Source of the DNA: CAYMZZ01 sp046297935
Lineage (GTDB): Bacteria > Bacteroidota > Bacteroidia > Chitinophagales > Chitinophagaceae
Assembly: GCA_046297935.1 (NCBI GenBank)
Contig: JBKBHA010000003.1
Location: forward strand, 1-64,000
Direction of reading: 5' to 3'
Length of the DNA stretch: 64,000 bases
Shown here: piece by piece, positions 26,315-35,857 of the stretch
How the letters are laid out: every line of letters starts with the position of its first letter
Numbering within the stretch: the stretch's first letter is position 1
The notes under the pieces: generated by a model
Told to the model about the DNA's origin: nothing
What the model saw: only the letters and a program-made list of their open reading frames with translations
Databases searched by the model: none
Translations under genes and position numbers: made by a program

Positions 26315-26339
26315 ATCAGCTGGTTTGCAATCGTATTAA

Positions 26340-27797
26340 TTACCACACAAAAGTGGCAACGCTATTCGCCGGAATAGTGGGACTCACCCATTTTTCCCTG
26401 AATCGTATATTAAAAGTTTCCGAATTGGCTCCATCATTCAACACGATCAACACTTTCTTTTTGTCGGGCCGTTCAAAAGCTACACTACGCAGGTTGCCAA
26501 CGGTACCACTGTTGATTCGAACTGATCCGGCGGGCACAAACTTGGATGCATGGCCTATAATGTAGTACCCAACATTGCGCTGAATGCTTGAACTGCCAAT
26601 TACGGTGATGCCTCCTTTACAAACGGTACAGCCGCCCGGGGTATGTGGTCCAAAGTTGGCATCATTGGCCAGGTTCCACTCCAGCGCCACCTTGCTCCAG
26701 TTGCGTGTGGAGCCAATGATCACATTGCGCAAATGCCATTTCAAATCACCTTCGAAGTTGCCATTAGAAGGCGTGTATTGCTCTGTGAAGTAAAGGTTCT
26801 TGTCGGGATGTTTGGCATGTACAGTGCTTAAGGCGCTGATATCGCCGTTGTAAAGGTGAAACGCAGAACCATCCACGTAGGCTTTCGCCGCAGGATCGTC
26901 GAGAATAGCGATTGGATAACCGGGGTTATCACAATTGTGATCCCACACAATGATCTTGGTATTAATGCCTGCCGATTGAAATGCAGGGCCCAGATGGTTT
27001 TTGATAAAATCGGCTTGTTGCTCCGATGTCATCACCATGCTGGGATTATTGCCGCCATGCAGGGGTTCGTTCTGTGGAGTGATAGCATCAATGCGTATAC
27101 CCTCGGCCTGCATAGCCTGAATATATTTTACGAAATACTGGGCGTAAGCGCTGTAGTATTCCGGCTTCAGACTTCCGCCAATACTGCTTCCATTGTCCTT
27201 CATCCACACAGGTGCACTCCAAGGTGAACCAAGTATTTTAATGTTGGGATTAATTGCCAGAATTTCCTTCAACAAAGGTATCAGGCCGGTACCGCCAGCT
27301 TTTTCTTTATCGATGCTGAACGAAGACAATGTTGGATCAGTTTGGCCTGCGGCAAGATCATTGTAACTATAAACAGATGAACTTAGATCGGAAGCGCCAA
27401 TGGACACTCTGAGATAACTGATGCTGATGCCGTTGTTTACATCGCTAAACAACTCCAGCAGCAGGTTGTTTCGTACCGAGCTGCTGAGCCCGTTGATCAC
27501 TTCGGCGCTACCACCCGTGAGCGTAAAACCGAAACCATCGATGGTTTGAAATCGTTGTGTACTATCGACCGTGATGCTGGGATTAGAATTTGTAACGGTT
27601 CCGAAGCCCAGCACGGCAGTTTGTTTCTTAAGCAATTGAGATTCGTCGCCTTTGGTGAGCCAGTAGTCCACTTCATTAACCACGGGCGTGGGCGGTGGTG
27701 GTGGTTCAGGGTCGGGTTCATTTCCCGGGTCGCGGCTACAATCACCTTGTACACTCAGCAACCATACGGCAGCTGCAATCGATAAGTACTTTTTCAT
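26340..27797 (-). CDS. Second GH30 glycoside hydrolase, proline-rich N-terminus
   Basis: A 485-residue GH30 paralogue with acid/base glutamate in ITPQNEPLHG (about 245) and nucleophile in YFTEQYTP (about 340), plus QTIDGFGFTLTGGSAE and LGSPWSAPVWMKDN. The N-terminus has a signal segment and an extended linker (EPDPEPPPPPTPV, about 27-39), typical of surface tethering. The expected lipobox is odd, since the cysteine is preceded by QGD, so lipidation is doubtful. It differs from the other GH30 in having a CTVCKG loop near residue 400. Two GH30 enzymes in one locus suggest different cutting modes (endo and exo, or different linkages) on the same glucan. Confidence 0.87.
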   Translation of the reverse strand: MKKYLSIAAAVWLLSVQGDCSRDPGNEPDPEPPPPPTPVVNEVDYWLTKGDESQLLKKQTAVLGFGTVTNSNPSITVDSTQRFQTIDGFGFTLTGGSAEVINGLSSSVRNNLLLELFSDVNNGISISYLRVSIGASDLSSSVYSYNDLAAGQTDPTLSSFSIDKEKAGGTGLIPLLKEILAINPNIKILGSPWSAPVWMKDNGSSIGGSLKPEYYSAYAQYFVKYIQAMQAEGIRIDAITPQNEPLHGGNNPSMVMTSEQQADFIKNHLGPAFQSAGINTKIIVWDHNCDNPGYPIAILDDPAAKAYVDGSAFHLYNGDISALSTVHAKHPDKNLYFTEQYTPSNGNFEGDLKWHLRNVIIGSTRNWSKVALEWNLANDANFGPHTPGGCTVCKGGITVIGSSSIQRNVGYYIIGHASKFVPAGSVRINSGTVGNLRSVAFERPDKKKVLIVLNDGANSETFNIRFREKWVSPTIPANSVATFVW

Positions 27798-27874
27798 TTA
27801 CAAAGGGTTTTGGCCGGCATTCCGGCGCTTACCCCTTATAGACACCTAAAATTGCATTTTGTACTAAAAACCCG

Positions 27875-28651
27875 CTATTTCCGTTGGGAAAAAAGCCATT
27901 TAAACAGGCCAGGCTCGGCAAATGCAGGATCCCAGCTATTGTGATTCGCATCGGGATAAAGCGTGAAATGCACCTGGGCCTTCGCTTTTTTCAGGGCCGC
28001 TACCATTTCTTCTGAATAACGTGGCAGCACCACATCATCTTTGGCCCCGTGAAATACCCACCAACTCACCTTGCGAAGCTGCCTTGCCGTGCCGGGATGG
28101 GCGCCACCGCAAATTGGAACGGCTGCGGCAAAAACAGTCGGCATACGGCGCACCAGCTCAAAAACGCCCATTCCGCCCATACTCAAACCCATTGCGTACA
28201 CCTGATCCCTGTTTACCGGATAGTTGTCCATCAGGTGCCGGGTTAGTTCCATCGCCAATTCGAGCGAACGTGAGGGGGAACCATCCTCGATAAAATAAAA
28301 GCTGCGCTTTCCGCTCGCATTAGCAACAGTATGAACATTGCTCCAGTAGTCGTTGACCGCGCACTGCGGAAAAACAACTATGGCTGGGTACTGCTTTCTA
28401 AAGCTATCAGTCAGAAACACTTTCGAACCGTGCGTCAACTGTTTCTGATTATCGCGACCACTCTCACCCCTGCCATGCAAAAATACTATCAACGGATAGG
28501 TTCTGGAGGAATCGAAATTTTCGGGAAGCAAAATGCGATATGGTAAGGTATCGCCCGTTTGAATGAATCGAAAAGACTGATAAGTTGGCTCAGTCTGGGC
28601 CCGAGCCACCAACGAACAAAGGATACAGATAAATACTAATGGCTTTTTCAT
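27875..28651 (-). CDS. Exported alpha/beta-hydrolase esterase (dienelactone hydrolase/CE1-like)
   Basis: A 258-residue hydrolase with signal peptide MKKPLVFICILCSLVARAQ. The alpha/beta-hydrolase core shows the oxyanion segment FLHGRGESGRDN, the nucleophile elbow GLSMGG (Ser about 155), the acid in GAKDDVV and the catalytic His in DANHNSW. Such enzymes in PULs remove acyl groups from glycans or act as broad carboxylesterases. The position between the GH30 and sulfatase genes supports glycan de-esterification, but the leaving group is unknown. Confidence 0.85.
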   Translation of the reverse strand: MKKPLVFICILCSLVARAQTEPTYQSFRFIQTGDTLPYRILLPENFDSSRTYPLIVFLHGRGESGRDNQKQLTHGSKVFLTDSFRKQYPAIVVFPQCAVNDYWSNVHTVANASGKRSFYFIEDGSPSRSLELAMELTRHLMDNYPVNRDQVYAMGLSMGGMGVFELVRRMPTVFAAAVPICGGAHPGTARQLRKVSWWVFHGAKDDVVLPRYSEEMVAALKKAKAQVHFTLYPDANHNSWDPAFAEPGLFKWLFSQRK

Positions 28652-28682
28652 GTGTAGTATACTTTTCTTGGTTCAATCAACT

Positions 28683-28830
28683 GCAGCGCGACATCACTCT
28701 CCTCTCGCCCACTTTCCACTCCCCACTTTCCTCTCCCCTCAATTCCCCAACGCATGCGTTGGGGCTACGAATCGCTTTCCACTCCCCACTTTCCACTCTC
28801 CACTTTCCACTCTCCACTTTCCTCTCCCCT
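28683..28830 (-). repeat. G-rich purine array (minus strand) after the sulfatase gene, with inverted palindrome copy
   Basis: The plus strand reads CCACTCCCCACTTTCCACTCTCC, so the minus strand, which encodes the sulfatase, is G-rich. The array begins at the sulfatase TGA. At 28745-28764 it contains CCCCAACGCATGCGTTGGGG followed by GCTACGAATCGC, an inverted copy of the unit found after ligA. Confidence 0.85.
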
Positions 28831-30338
28831 CAATAGCTCCTCATATACAGGTTATCAAACCTAGTTTGTACGGGCATCTTAAGTGGAATATTCTCACCGC
28901 CACTTTTCAATAACCAATCAAACAGTTCTTTCTTCAGTTCCAGGCCGATTTTTCGGTGACTGGTATCGCGAACAAGATTATTCATTTCGTAGGGATCCGC
29001 TTTCAGGTCGTAGAGTTCATTGATATCCCACACACCCTGATAGAAGATGTATTTGTATTGATCGGTTCGAATTGCGAACGTGGTGGGGGTTTGCGGAAAA
29101 GCCGATTCCCAATAATATTCGTAATACACTTTGTCGCGCTTCCAGCTCTCCGGTTTCCCTTTCAAAAGGTCAATAAACGAATATCCTTCTATTTGGGCGG
29201 GTTTCTTTACACCTGCGAGTTCCAGAAAACTGGGAGCCAGATCTACATTCATTACCACCTGATCTACTACTGAATTGGGCTTTACCATTCCCGGCGCCCA
29301 AACCAGCAGAGGAACACGCATGCTTTCTTCGTATGCATGCCTTTTGTCGATCAATCCATGCTCCCCAAACGAAAATCCATTGTCGCCCATATACACAATC
29401 ATGGTATTCTTTTCCTGGCCATTTTCTTTTACCCAGTTTAGTACGCGCGCCACACTCTCATCCACGGCCTGCAGCGTTTCGAGATAGCGTCGGTAAAAAA
29501 CATCAAAAGGAATTTCGCCATGATACATATAATCCACTCCATGCCAGCTATATCGTTGATCACGCACCCAGCGAGGTATGTCGCGATAATTAACTGGCGT
29601 GGACGGTGCCGTCATGATACCATAGGTGCGACTGCTGTCTGTGGCGGTCAAATACATTGACGGGGGGCAGACCACCGGCAGCCTGGCATATTTGCCCTGA
29701 TGTCTTTTTGCGGGATAAAATTCTGCATGCACTCCTTTATGCGACAGATAAACAAAAAAGGGCTTGCTCTTGTCGCGTGCATTCATCCAATCTACTGCAT
29801 AATCGGTCAGCAGATCGGTGGTATAACTACCAGCAGGTTGCTCAACACGTTTACCATTGATGTTGAATGTAGGATCGTTGTACACGCCCTGCCCCTGGAA
29901 ACTGAGCCAGTAATTGAAGCCGGGCTGGGGCATATCGTCTGCATGACCCATATGCCATTTTCCGAAGAATGCGGTCTGATAGCCGGCCTGCTGCAGATAC
30001 TGAGGAAAAAACTTCAGATCCGGGGGCATGGCAGCACTGTTGTCTACTACGCGGTGCGTATGCGCGTACTGTCCCGTTAGTATGGATGCACGGCTGGGTG
30101 AACACAATGCGGTTGAAACAAAGGCATTGCTGAGGTGCGCACCTTCAGACGCCAGTTGATCCATGCCAGGCGTTTCCAAACCCGGAATTTTTTTCATGAA
30201 ACCCATTGCATCATAGCGATGATCGTCGGCCAGTATGAATATAATATTCATTTTGGGCGGAGTCGATTTCTGTGCAAAGAGAATGTCCGTAGAGAGCATC
30301 CCTGTCAGGAGGAAAATGATTTTTAGTTTAGAGTTCAT
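28830..30338 (-). CDS. Secreted type I (S1) sulfatase
   Basis: A 502-residue sulfatase that would remove sulfate esters from a glycan. The ATG 30338 gives signal peptide MNSKLKIIFLLTGMLSTDILFAQ. Metal-site residues are in LADDHRYDAMG. The modification signature is CSPSR (cysteine about 79), where the cysteine becomes formylglycine, and YMGDNGFSFGEHG lies toward the C-terminus. It resembles the Bacteroidota N-acetylglucosamine/iduronate sulfatase-like groups, but the subfamily is not resolved. No formylglycine-generating enzyme or anaerobic maturase is present in the window, so maturation must come from elsewhere. A sulfated substrate is unexpected for plain beta-glucans and hints at a more complex polymer. 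Confidence 0.92.
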   Translation of the reverse strand: MNSKLKIIFLLTGMLSTDILFAQKSTPPKMNIIFILADDHRYDAMGFMKKIPGLETPGMDQLASEGAHLSNAFVSTALCSPSRASILTGQYAHTHRVVDNSAAMPPDLKFFPQYLQQAGYQTAFFGKWHMGHADDMPQPGFNYWLSFQGQGVYNDPTFNINGKRVEQPAGSYTTDLLTDYAVDWMNARDKSKPFFVYLSHKGVHAEFYPAKRHQGKYARLPVVCPPSMYLTATDSSRTYGIMTAPSTPVNYRDIPRWVRDQRYSWHGVDYMYHGEIPFDVFYRRYLETLQAVDESVARVLNWVKENGQEKNTMIVYMGDNGFSFGEHGLIDKRHAYEESMRVPLLVWAPGMVKPNSVVDQVVMNVDLAPSFLELAGVKKPAQIEGYSFIDLLKGKPESWKRDKVYYEYYWESAFPQTPTTFAIRTDQYKYIFYQGVWDINELYDLKADPYEMNNLVRDTSHRKIGLELKKELFDWLLKSGGENIPLKMPVQTRFDNLYMRSY

Positions 30339-30371
30339 AAAATTCAAAAGTCTACAGAATTATTTCCGTGG

Positions 30372-30488
30372 AAATCTGTATCAAAATCTGCGATATCTGT
30401 GCGAACAGAAATGCCTCACGGACTTGCAGGTTGCCAATAGTTTAGGGTGTTCTGTTCCCGCAGATATCGCAGATTTATACACAGATTT
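30372..30488. repeat. Stem-loop element of the CTGTTCCCGCAGAT family
   Basis: Two 39-base arms (30372-30410 and 30450-30488) are inverted repeats of each other with about five mismatches, around a 39-base loop. The arms are themselves made of short direct repeats (AAATCTG, CTGCGATATCTG). Related arms occur in the compound elements at 19.1-19.25 and 22.29-22.34 kb. It lies between the GH3 stop and the sulfatase start. The remaining 100 bases of the gap are AC-rich (CAACAACAAAACAACAAATC-like) with no gene. Confidence 0.85.
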
Positions 30489-30586
30489 ACGCAGATTTGA
30501 AAACTAAATATGCAGTAAACCGGAAAAAACCAAACAGTCCAACACCTCAACAACAAAACAACAAATCAACTCAACAACTCAACATT

Positions 30587-32878
30587 CTACCTGCTCCAGT
30601 TAACCATCACCTTCTTCACGTCCCTCGAATTGCCGCCAATCATGATTTCAAAATCGCCGGGTTCCCAAACATATTTCAGATCGTAGTTATAAAATTTGAG
30701 CAGGTCGGTTCCGATTTCAAATTTTATCTCGCGCGATTCGCCGGCTTTTAATTCAATTTTCTCGAACCCTTTTAACTCCTTTACCGGGCGGGTAACCGTG
30801 CCTACCATGTCGCGGATGTACAGTTGAACTACTTCTTTTCCGGTGTATTTGCCAGTGTTGGTAACGGTCACAGATGCAATCAGCTTTTGATCGCCTTTCA
30901 GTTTGGTTGCGCTTACTTTTATATCACTATAGCTGAACTGAGTATAGCTAAGCCCGAAGCCGAAGGGATACACGGGATCGTTGGAGACATCCAGATAATT
31001 GGAACGGAATTTTGAAAACCATTTGCCTTCCTGCAAAGGGCGGCCAGTGTTCTTATGATTGTAGAACAGCGGAATTTGTCCTACGTTTTGAGGAAACGTG
31101 GTAGAAAGTTTGCCTGATGGATTCACATCGCCAAAGAGCACATCGGTAATGGCGTATCCTGCTTCACTGCCGGCAAACCACACGTTCAGAATCGCCGGTA
31201 CATGTTGATTCTCCCAGCTGAGTGTGAGCGGACGGCCGGTAAACAAGACCAATACCACGGGCTTGCCGGTGGCAAGCAGGGCTTTCAACAGTTCCTTTTG
31301 AACATCGGGTATTCCGATATCCGTTCTACTGCTCGATTCACCGCTCATTTCCGACGATTCGCCTAACGCTGCAACGATGACATCCGCATCGCGGGCAATT
31401 GCCAGAGCCTCTTCGCGAATTACCGATGCGGGACGGCTATCCCATCCCAGTGTACGGCCAAACATGGTACTGTTAGCTTCGAGTACACTGTCGGCAGTGA
31501 GGTTAGACCCTTTGGCACTCACCAGTTGTACCTGACTTCCTACCAGTTGCTTCATACCATCCAACAGCGAAGTGGCATTTTTCAAATTTGCCGCCACGCT
31601 CCAGGTGCCTGGCATGTTTTCTTTGCTGTTGGCAAGAGGTCCGATTACAGCGACCGTACCCGATTTTTTGAGCGGAAGTATTTGCTGGTCGTTTTTCAAC
31701 AACACAAAGCTCTCTGCTGAAATTTTGCGAGCGATATCGCGGTGCGATTTGGCAAAAATTTCGGTTTTTGCCCGGTTCTCATCACAGTATCGGTAGGGAT
31801 CTTCAAAGAGGCCAAGTTTGTATTTTGCTTCCAGTATACGGCGACAGGCCGAATTAATCTGTGCCATCGTTACCTTGCCTTCTTTCAACGATTTGCTGAT
31901 GGTTGTCAGCAAACCTTCGCCCACCATATCCATATCAATTCCCGCCCGCAATGCCATGGCAGAAACTGTTTGCAAATCACCCACGCCATGATCGATCATT
32001 TCATTGATGCCGGTGTAATCAGTAACCACAAATCCTTTAAACCCCCACTGATTGCGCAAAACATTTGTCAGCAGCCAACGATTGCCGGTTGCGGGAATTC
32101 CATCTACTTCATTGAATGAAGCCATCACACTTCCAACGCCAGCATCAACCGCAGCTTTGTATGGTGGAAAATATTCGTTGTACATGCGTTGGTGGCTCAT
32201 GTCGACCGTATTGTAATCGCGGCCAGCTTCGCCAGCGCCGTAGAGTGCATAATGTTTTACACAAGACATGATCGTGTTGTTAAGCTTCAGGTCTTTGCCC
32301 TGATAACCGCGAACCATTGCCTTTGCTATTTCGGAGCCGAGAAAAGGATCTTCGCCATTTCCTTCCGAAATACGACCCCAGCGAGGATCACGCGAAATAT
32401 CGACCATGGGTGAAAATGTCCAGTTGATGCCATCAGCACTAGCTTCCTGAGCAGCTATACGCGCACTTTGCTCTATGGCTGCCATATCCCAGGTACAACT
32501 GAGACCCAGCGGAATGGGAAACACGGTTTCATAGCCATGAATGACGTCCATACCAAACAGTAAAGGAATTTTTAAACGGCTTTTTTCAACAGCCAGGCGC
32601 TGCACTTCCCGGATCTTTGCCACTGACTTGATGTTGAACAGTCCGCCAACCTGACCCTTTTCGATCTTTTTGGCAATATCAGAGTTGCTGGCCTGGCCCG
32701 TGGTTATATCACCTGCACCAGGCAGGTTCAACTGACCGATTTTCTCCTCCAGTGTCATTTTCGACATCAGATTGTCGATAAATGCTTTCATCTTAGGATC
32801 CTGGCTGGTTTGCGACTTTCCCATTTGGGAGCTGACAATCATCATTAGCAGGAATGCTGCGCGAATGAACCCTTTCAT
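30587..32878 (-). CDS. GH3 beta-glucosidase (BglX-like), second copy
   Basis: A 763-residue exported GH3 enzyme with signal MKGFIRAAFLLMMIVSSQMG. The nucleophile is the Asp of FVVTDYTG (about 285), with KHYALYG and SRDPRWGRISEG upstream, then the GH3 C-terminal domain and a fibronectin-III-like end. It is a paralogue of the GH3 at 22.5 kb, which has SDW in place of TDY. Bacterial GH3 enzymes of this architecture include those acting on sophoro-oligosaccharides from beta-1,2-glucan, which would fit the GH144-type enzyme in the same locus. Linkage specificity cannot be read from sequence. Its start is 6 bases from the stop of the SGNH gene. Confidence 0.92.
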   Translation of the reverse strand: MKGFIRAAFLLMMIVSSQMGKSQTSQDPKMKAFIDNLMSKMTLEEKIGQLNLPGAGDITTGQASNSDIAKKIEKGQVGGLFNIKSVAKIREVQRLAVEKSRLKIPLLFGMDVIHGYETVFPIPLGLSCTWDMAAIEQSARIAAQEASADGINWTFSPMVDISRDPRWGRISEGNGEDPFLGSEIAKAMVRGYQGKDLKLNNTIMSCVKHYALYGAGEAGRDYNTVDMSHQRMYNEYFPPYKAAVDAGVGSVMASFNEVDGIPATGNRWLLTNVLRNQWGFKGFVVTDYTGINEMIDHGVGDLQTVSAMALRAGIDMDMVGEGLLTTISKSLKEGKVTMAQINSACRRILEAKYKLGLFEDPYRYCDENRAKTEIFAKSHRDIARKISAESFVLLKNDQQILPLKKSGTVAVIGPLANSKENMPGTWSVAANLKNATSLLDGMKQLVGSQVQLVSAKGSNLTADSVLEANSTMFGRTLGWDSRPASVIREEALAIARDADVIVAALGESSEMSGESSSRTDIGIPDVQKELLKALLATGKPVVLVLFTGRPLTLSWENQHVPAILNVWFAGSEAGYAITDVLFGDVNPSGKLSTTFPQNVGQIPLFYNHKNTGRPLQEGKWFSKFRSNYLDVSNDPVYPFGFGLSYTQFSYSDIKVSATKLKGDQKLIASVTVTNTGKYTGKEVVQLYIRDMVGTVTRPVKELKGFEKIELKAGESREIKFEIGTDLLKFYNYDLKYVWEPGDFEIMIGGNSRDVKKVMVNWSR

Positions 32879-32884
32879 GTTCTT

Positions 32885-33631
32885 TTATTTTTTGGCGGTT
32901 TTAATTAAATATGGTGTTAGCTTTTCTTTCCAGATGGCGTAGCCCTTAGCGTTCATATGCAGGTTGTCGGATAAAAAAATATCGTTAAGTGGCTTTCCGT
33001 CCTGTCCCAGCATCGAGTGAAATACGTCTACAAATGCCGCTTTCTTTTTACGTTTCAGAAATTTGCGGATTTCAAGATTTGCCTGTTTCATTTCGGGTAA
33101 CAAATGTATGCGGCTTGGACTGGGCTTTATCGACACAAATACGATTGGCACTGAAGGAAGCCGGGCCCTGATCATATTAAACAGTGTTTTGAAGCGCCAG
33201 ACTACCGTCGACGCTTTCACCGTATCTGCAGCAGCGAGATCATTTTCCCCACAATAGATCACAATTTGTGAAGGATTATATTTGAAGATCACATCGTCGG
33301 CATAACGAATCAGATCCGGTAGTGAAGATCCGCCGAATCCACGGTTCAGAATCGAATAACCCGGGAAATAATCCTGGACGTCTTTCCACATGGTGAACGA
33401 AGAACTGCCCACAAAAAGAATTTGTCCCGGAGCCGGAGCATGAATACTATCCGCTTTTCGAAATTGCTGAATTTCGTTCCAGAATGGAGGTTGCTGGGCT
33501 GTGCCGCCAATCATCCATAATACAAACAGCCCCAACAGCGTGACCCTGGGCCATGTGCTTTTGCAGATTTTTCTTAAAGAAAGGCCGGGATTACCGGACC
33601 TCCAGCGTGGGAAATTTTTCGGAAACTCCAT
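32885..33631 (-). CDS. SGNH/GDSL-type hydrolase (probable glycan esterase)
   Basis: A hydrolase of about 248 residues with the four SGNH blocks: GSSSFTMW (nucleophile Ser), RGFGGSS, GEND and DNLHMNAKGY (Asp/His pair). The start at 33631 (MEFPKNFPRWRSG) overlaps the preceding GH43 gene by 41 bases; a later start near the hydrophobic segment VTLLGLFVLWMIGG is possible. That segment is a signal peptide or membrane anchor. Enzymes of this class in PULs often remove acetyl groups. The overlap shows translational coupling with GH43-CBM32. Confidence 0.85.
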   Translation of the reverse strand: MEFPKNFPRWRSGNPGLSLRKICKSTWPRVTLLGLFVLWMIGGTAQQPPFWNEIQQFRKADSIHAPAPGQILFVGSSSFTMWKDVQDYFPGYSILNRGFGGSSLPDLIRYADDVIFKYNPSQIVIYCGENDLAAADTVKASTVVWRFKTLFNMIRARLPSVPIVFVSIKPSPSRIHLLPEMKQANLEIRKFLKRKKKAAFVDVFHSMLGQDGKPLNDIFLSDNLHMNAKGYAIWKEKLTPYLIKTAKK

Positions 33632-35384
33632 TCTGATTAATCGCTTCAATGGTAAAATAATAAGTCTTTTGATTGTCCATGGCCTTGAACCAGTATTCGT
33701 TGAGGTCATGCACCATCACACAATTGTACATTTTGTCGGGAGCCGTGCCATAGAAAATATTGTACGCATACGCTTCGGATACCGGGCTCCATTTAATGTA
33801 AGCGCTCCGCTTGTCTTTTTCAGTACGCAGTACCATGAACTGTTTTACGGCAGGAGGTGCATTGCCAGGTCCTTTGCCAAATACTCGAAGCCCGCTTATG
33901 GCAAATTTTCCGGTGGGCATATGTATGTTTTCGAGACGTATAAAGCGGGCCTGCACAGGCTGTGTCAGTTCCACGTAATCGTGCGGCACATCGGTCTGGT
34001 TCCGACTCTTGTCTGCAATAGTCTTCCACTTTTTGCCGTCAAGCGAGTAGGAAAGAATGTATTGATGATATTGGTCGAGTCGTTTTCCGAGGCGATCCTG
34101 ATCCACATCCTGGTCGGCATAATTTATTTGTACCGCGTGTACGGTTGAAATTTTGCCGAGGTCTGTTTGTATCCACTCGCCTTTGTCGGCTGACTGTGCG
34201 CTCCAGTAGGTCTTTATGCTTTCATCCACGGCATGGTTTGCCGAAAAGCCTCCCAGAGTACTCGACACGGTGACCGGGGTTTTGTAGTTCAACAGCATCC
34301 AGCCTGTGAAGCCTGAGTTTTGATAGCTCTTCTTACCGGGCATTGTATCAATTACTGAGGGCAGATAATGAGGATAGTCGCCAAAAGCAGTGTTGCAGTA
34401 CATGACATCGTCCTTATCGAAGCCGGCAGGCCAGATGCCAAGGCGGCGTTCGAAATTATTTTTCACCGACAACACCATTGTGCTAACATGCCAGTATCGT
34501 CCGAAACGATCGGTGAAAGTGGCGCCATGTCCGGCGCCGCGTGCAAAGCCTCCGGGCTTAAAGCTAAGAGGATCCGACATAGGTTCCCACGGTCCCAGCG
34601 GAGACTTGCCGACCAACAACCCATCGGCATAACCACTGAATTCGGTACCTGGGGCGCCATATTGGAGATAGTATTTGTCTTTGTATTTGGTAAGATGTGA
34701 TCCTTCTATAAAAGGATCCAAAAATGTATTATCCATATACTCTCCAAACCGCTGCCAGCCGTATCGCCAGTGTTCCAGCAGGTACATTTCTTTTCTGGTA
34801 CCAATGGGTTCCATTGTCCGGCGGTTAAGCTCCACACCGTACATGGGGTATCGGTTGCTGCTGCCATTGTACATATACAACCGACCATCGTCGTCAGTGA
34901 AAAAAGAAGGGTCCCAGCCACCAATAGCAAAGGAGTCAACCAATGGCTTCCAATCATCCAGCTTTGGATTGGTACTCATCCAAATGGTGAAATTGGAGGA
35001 GTAAGTAGATCCGAAGACCAGCATGGTGTCGCCGATGATACCAACTGCCGGCGCGCAGAGCTCGTCGTACACTTTATTCCAGGGTCGAAGAAATCGCCGC
35101 GGTACGAAAGTCCAGTTCAGCATATCTGAGCTCCACCAATATCCCCACTGATTGGTGCTGAACAGGAAATAATCTCCTTTATAGTTAACAATAACGGGAT
35201 CGGCGGTAGCCCGGTGGCGTCCCCATTCACTGAAATTGGGAATAGGCGTATACCCGTAGTCGATATTGATCGGGTTGCAGTAGGTAGTTTGTCGGGCATG
35301 ACCGTTCTGCCCCGCCAGTAGCAGGCCTACCAAAACCGCAAGTGCTTTGAACCGGCTTTGCGAATACCATCGATTTTTTTTCAT
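33591..35384 (-). CDS. GH43-family hydrolase with discoidin (CBM32-like) and FN3 domains
   Basis: A multidomain exported enzyme of 597 residues from ATG 35384 (MKKNRWYSQSRF). Order: signal peptide, five-bladed GH43 propeller (about 35-330), F5/8-type discoidin/CBM32 domain (about 345-480, STLGGFSANHAVDESIKTYWSA) and fibronectin III (about 490-585). The three catalytic acids are visible: Asp in ATADPVIV, Asp in GWDPSFF and Glu in IEGSHL. GH43 members remove arabinose, xylose or galactose side units, so the glucan targeted by the locus may be decorated, or the GH43 may belong to a distinct substrate. The exact subfamily is not assigned. Confidence 0.87.
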   Translation of the reverse strand: MKKNRWYSQSRFKALAVLVGLLLAGQNGHARQTTYCNPINIDYGYTPIPNFSEWGRHRATADPVIVNYKGDYFLFSTNQWGYWWSSDMLNWTFVPRRFLRPWNKVYDELCAPAVGIIGDTMLVFGSTYSSNFTIWMSTNPKLDDWKPLVDSFAIGGWDPSFFTDDDGRLYMYNGSSNRYPMYGVELNRRTMEPIGTRKEMYLLEHWRYGWQRFGEYMDNTFLDPFIEGSHLTKYKDKYYLQYGAPGTEFSGYADGLLVGKSPLGPWEPMSDPLSFKPGGFARGAGHGATFTDRFGRYWHVSTMVLSVKNNFERRLGIWPAGFDKDDVMYCNTAFGDYPHYLPSVIDTMPGKKSYQNSGFTGWMLLNYKTPVTVSSTLGGFSANHAVDESIKTYWSAQSADKGEWIQTDLGKISTVHAVQINYADQDVDQDRLGKRLDQYHQYILSYSLDGKKWKTIADKSRNQTDVPHDYVELTQPVQARFIRLENIHMPTGKFAISGLRVFGKGPGNAPPAVKQFMVLRTEKDKRSAYIKWSPVSEAYAYNIFYGTAPDKMYNCVMVHDLNEYWFKAMDNQKTYYFTIEAINQNGVSEKFPTLEVR

Positions 35385-35397
35385 CAGCAAGAATGTT

Positions 35398-35802
35398 CTA
35401 TTTTTTTCTATCAAGACTCAATGCACCGGGGCCACAGCATAAAAATATCCAGCCCAGCAATACAAACAGGAACGGATGTTGATCAGCATACCAGACCTCG
35501 CCTTTTCCGACGAAAAAGGCGATATAGCACATGGTTCCAATCAGGATCAGTGAAGCGAAGCGTGTCCATAAACCTATCAGCAACAATATTCCCGCCAAAA
35601 GTTCAAATGCTTTACCTGCATACACCCAGATCTGTGGTGATGGCAGGTTTTTGAACTGATCCCAGTCAAGATAGGATTTCATTGCCTCGGGTTTGGTCCA
35701 TATTTCAGCGCCATGATAAATCAGGAAGGCGGCAGTTAGAATCCGTGCCAGTGCCAGTCCGTAGGCCGGCCACAAAGGTTTTGACTGAAATATGGCTCGC
35801 AT
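35398..35802 (-). CDS. DoxX-family integral membrane protein
   Basis: A 134-residue DoxX/DoxD-like protein with four predicted membrane helices (LALARILTAAFLIYHGAEIW, FELLAGILLLIGLW, FASLILIGTMCYIAFF, PFLFVLLGWIFLCCGPGA). The ATG 35802 (MRAIFQSKPLWPAYG) was chosen because the frame upstream overlaps the metallophosphoesterase and shows no homology. It lies between the metallophosphoesterase and GH43 genes and is probably co-transcribed. DoxX proteins are linked to membrane redox or thiol processes in other bacteria, but no role in glycan use is established. Confidence 0.85.
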   Translation of the reverse strand: MRAIFQSKPLWPAYGLALARILTAAFLIYHGAEIWTKPEAMKSYLDWDQFKNLPSPQIWVYAGKAFELLAGILLLIGLWTRFASLILIGTMCYIAFFVGKGEVWYADQHPFLFVLLGWIFLCCGPGALSLDRKK

Positions 35803-35857
35803 ATGTTTTTTCGTTGGCTGTTGAATGCCGCTGTTAAAAGTACATGTATAAAATGTT

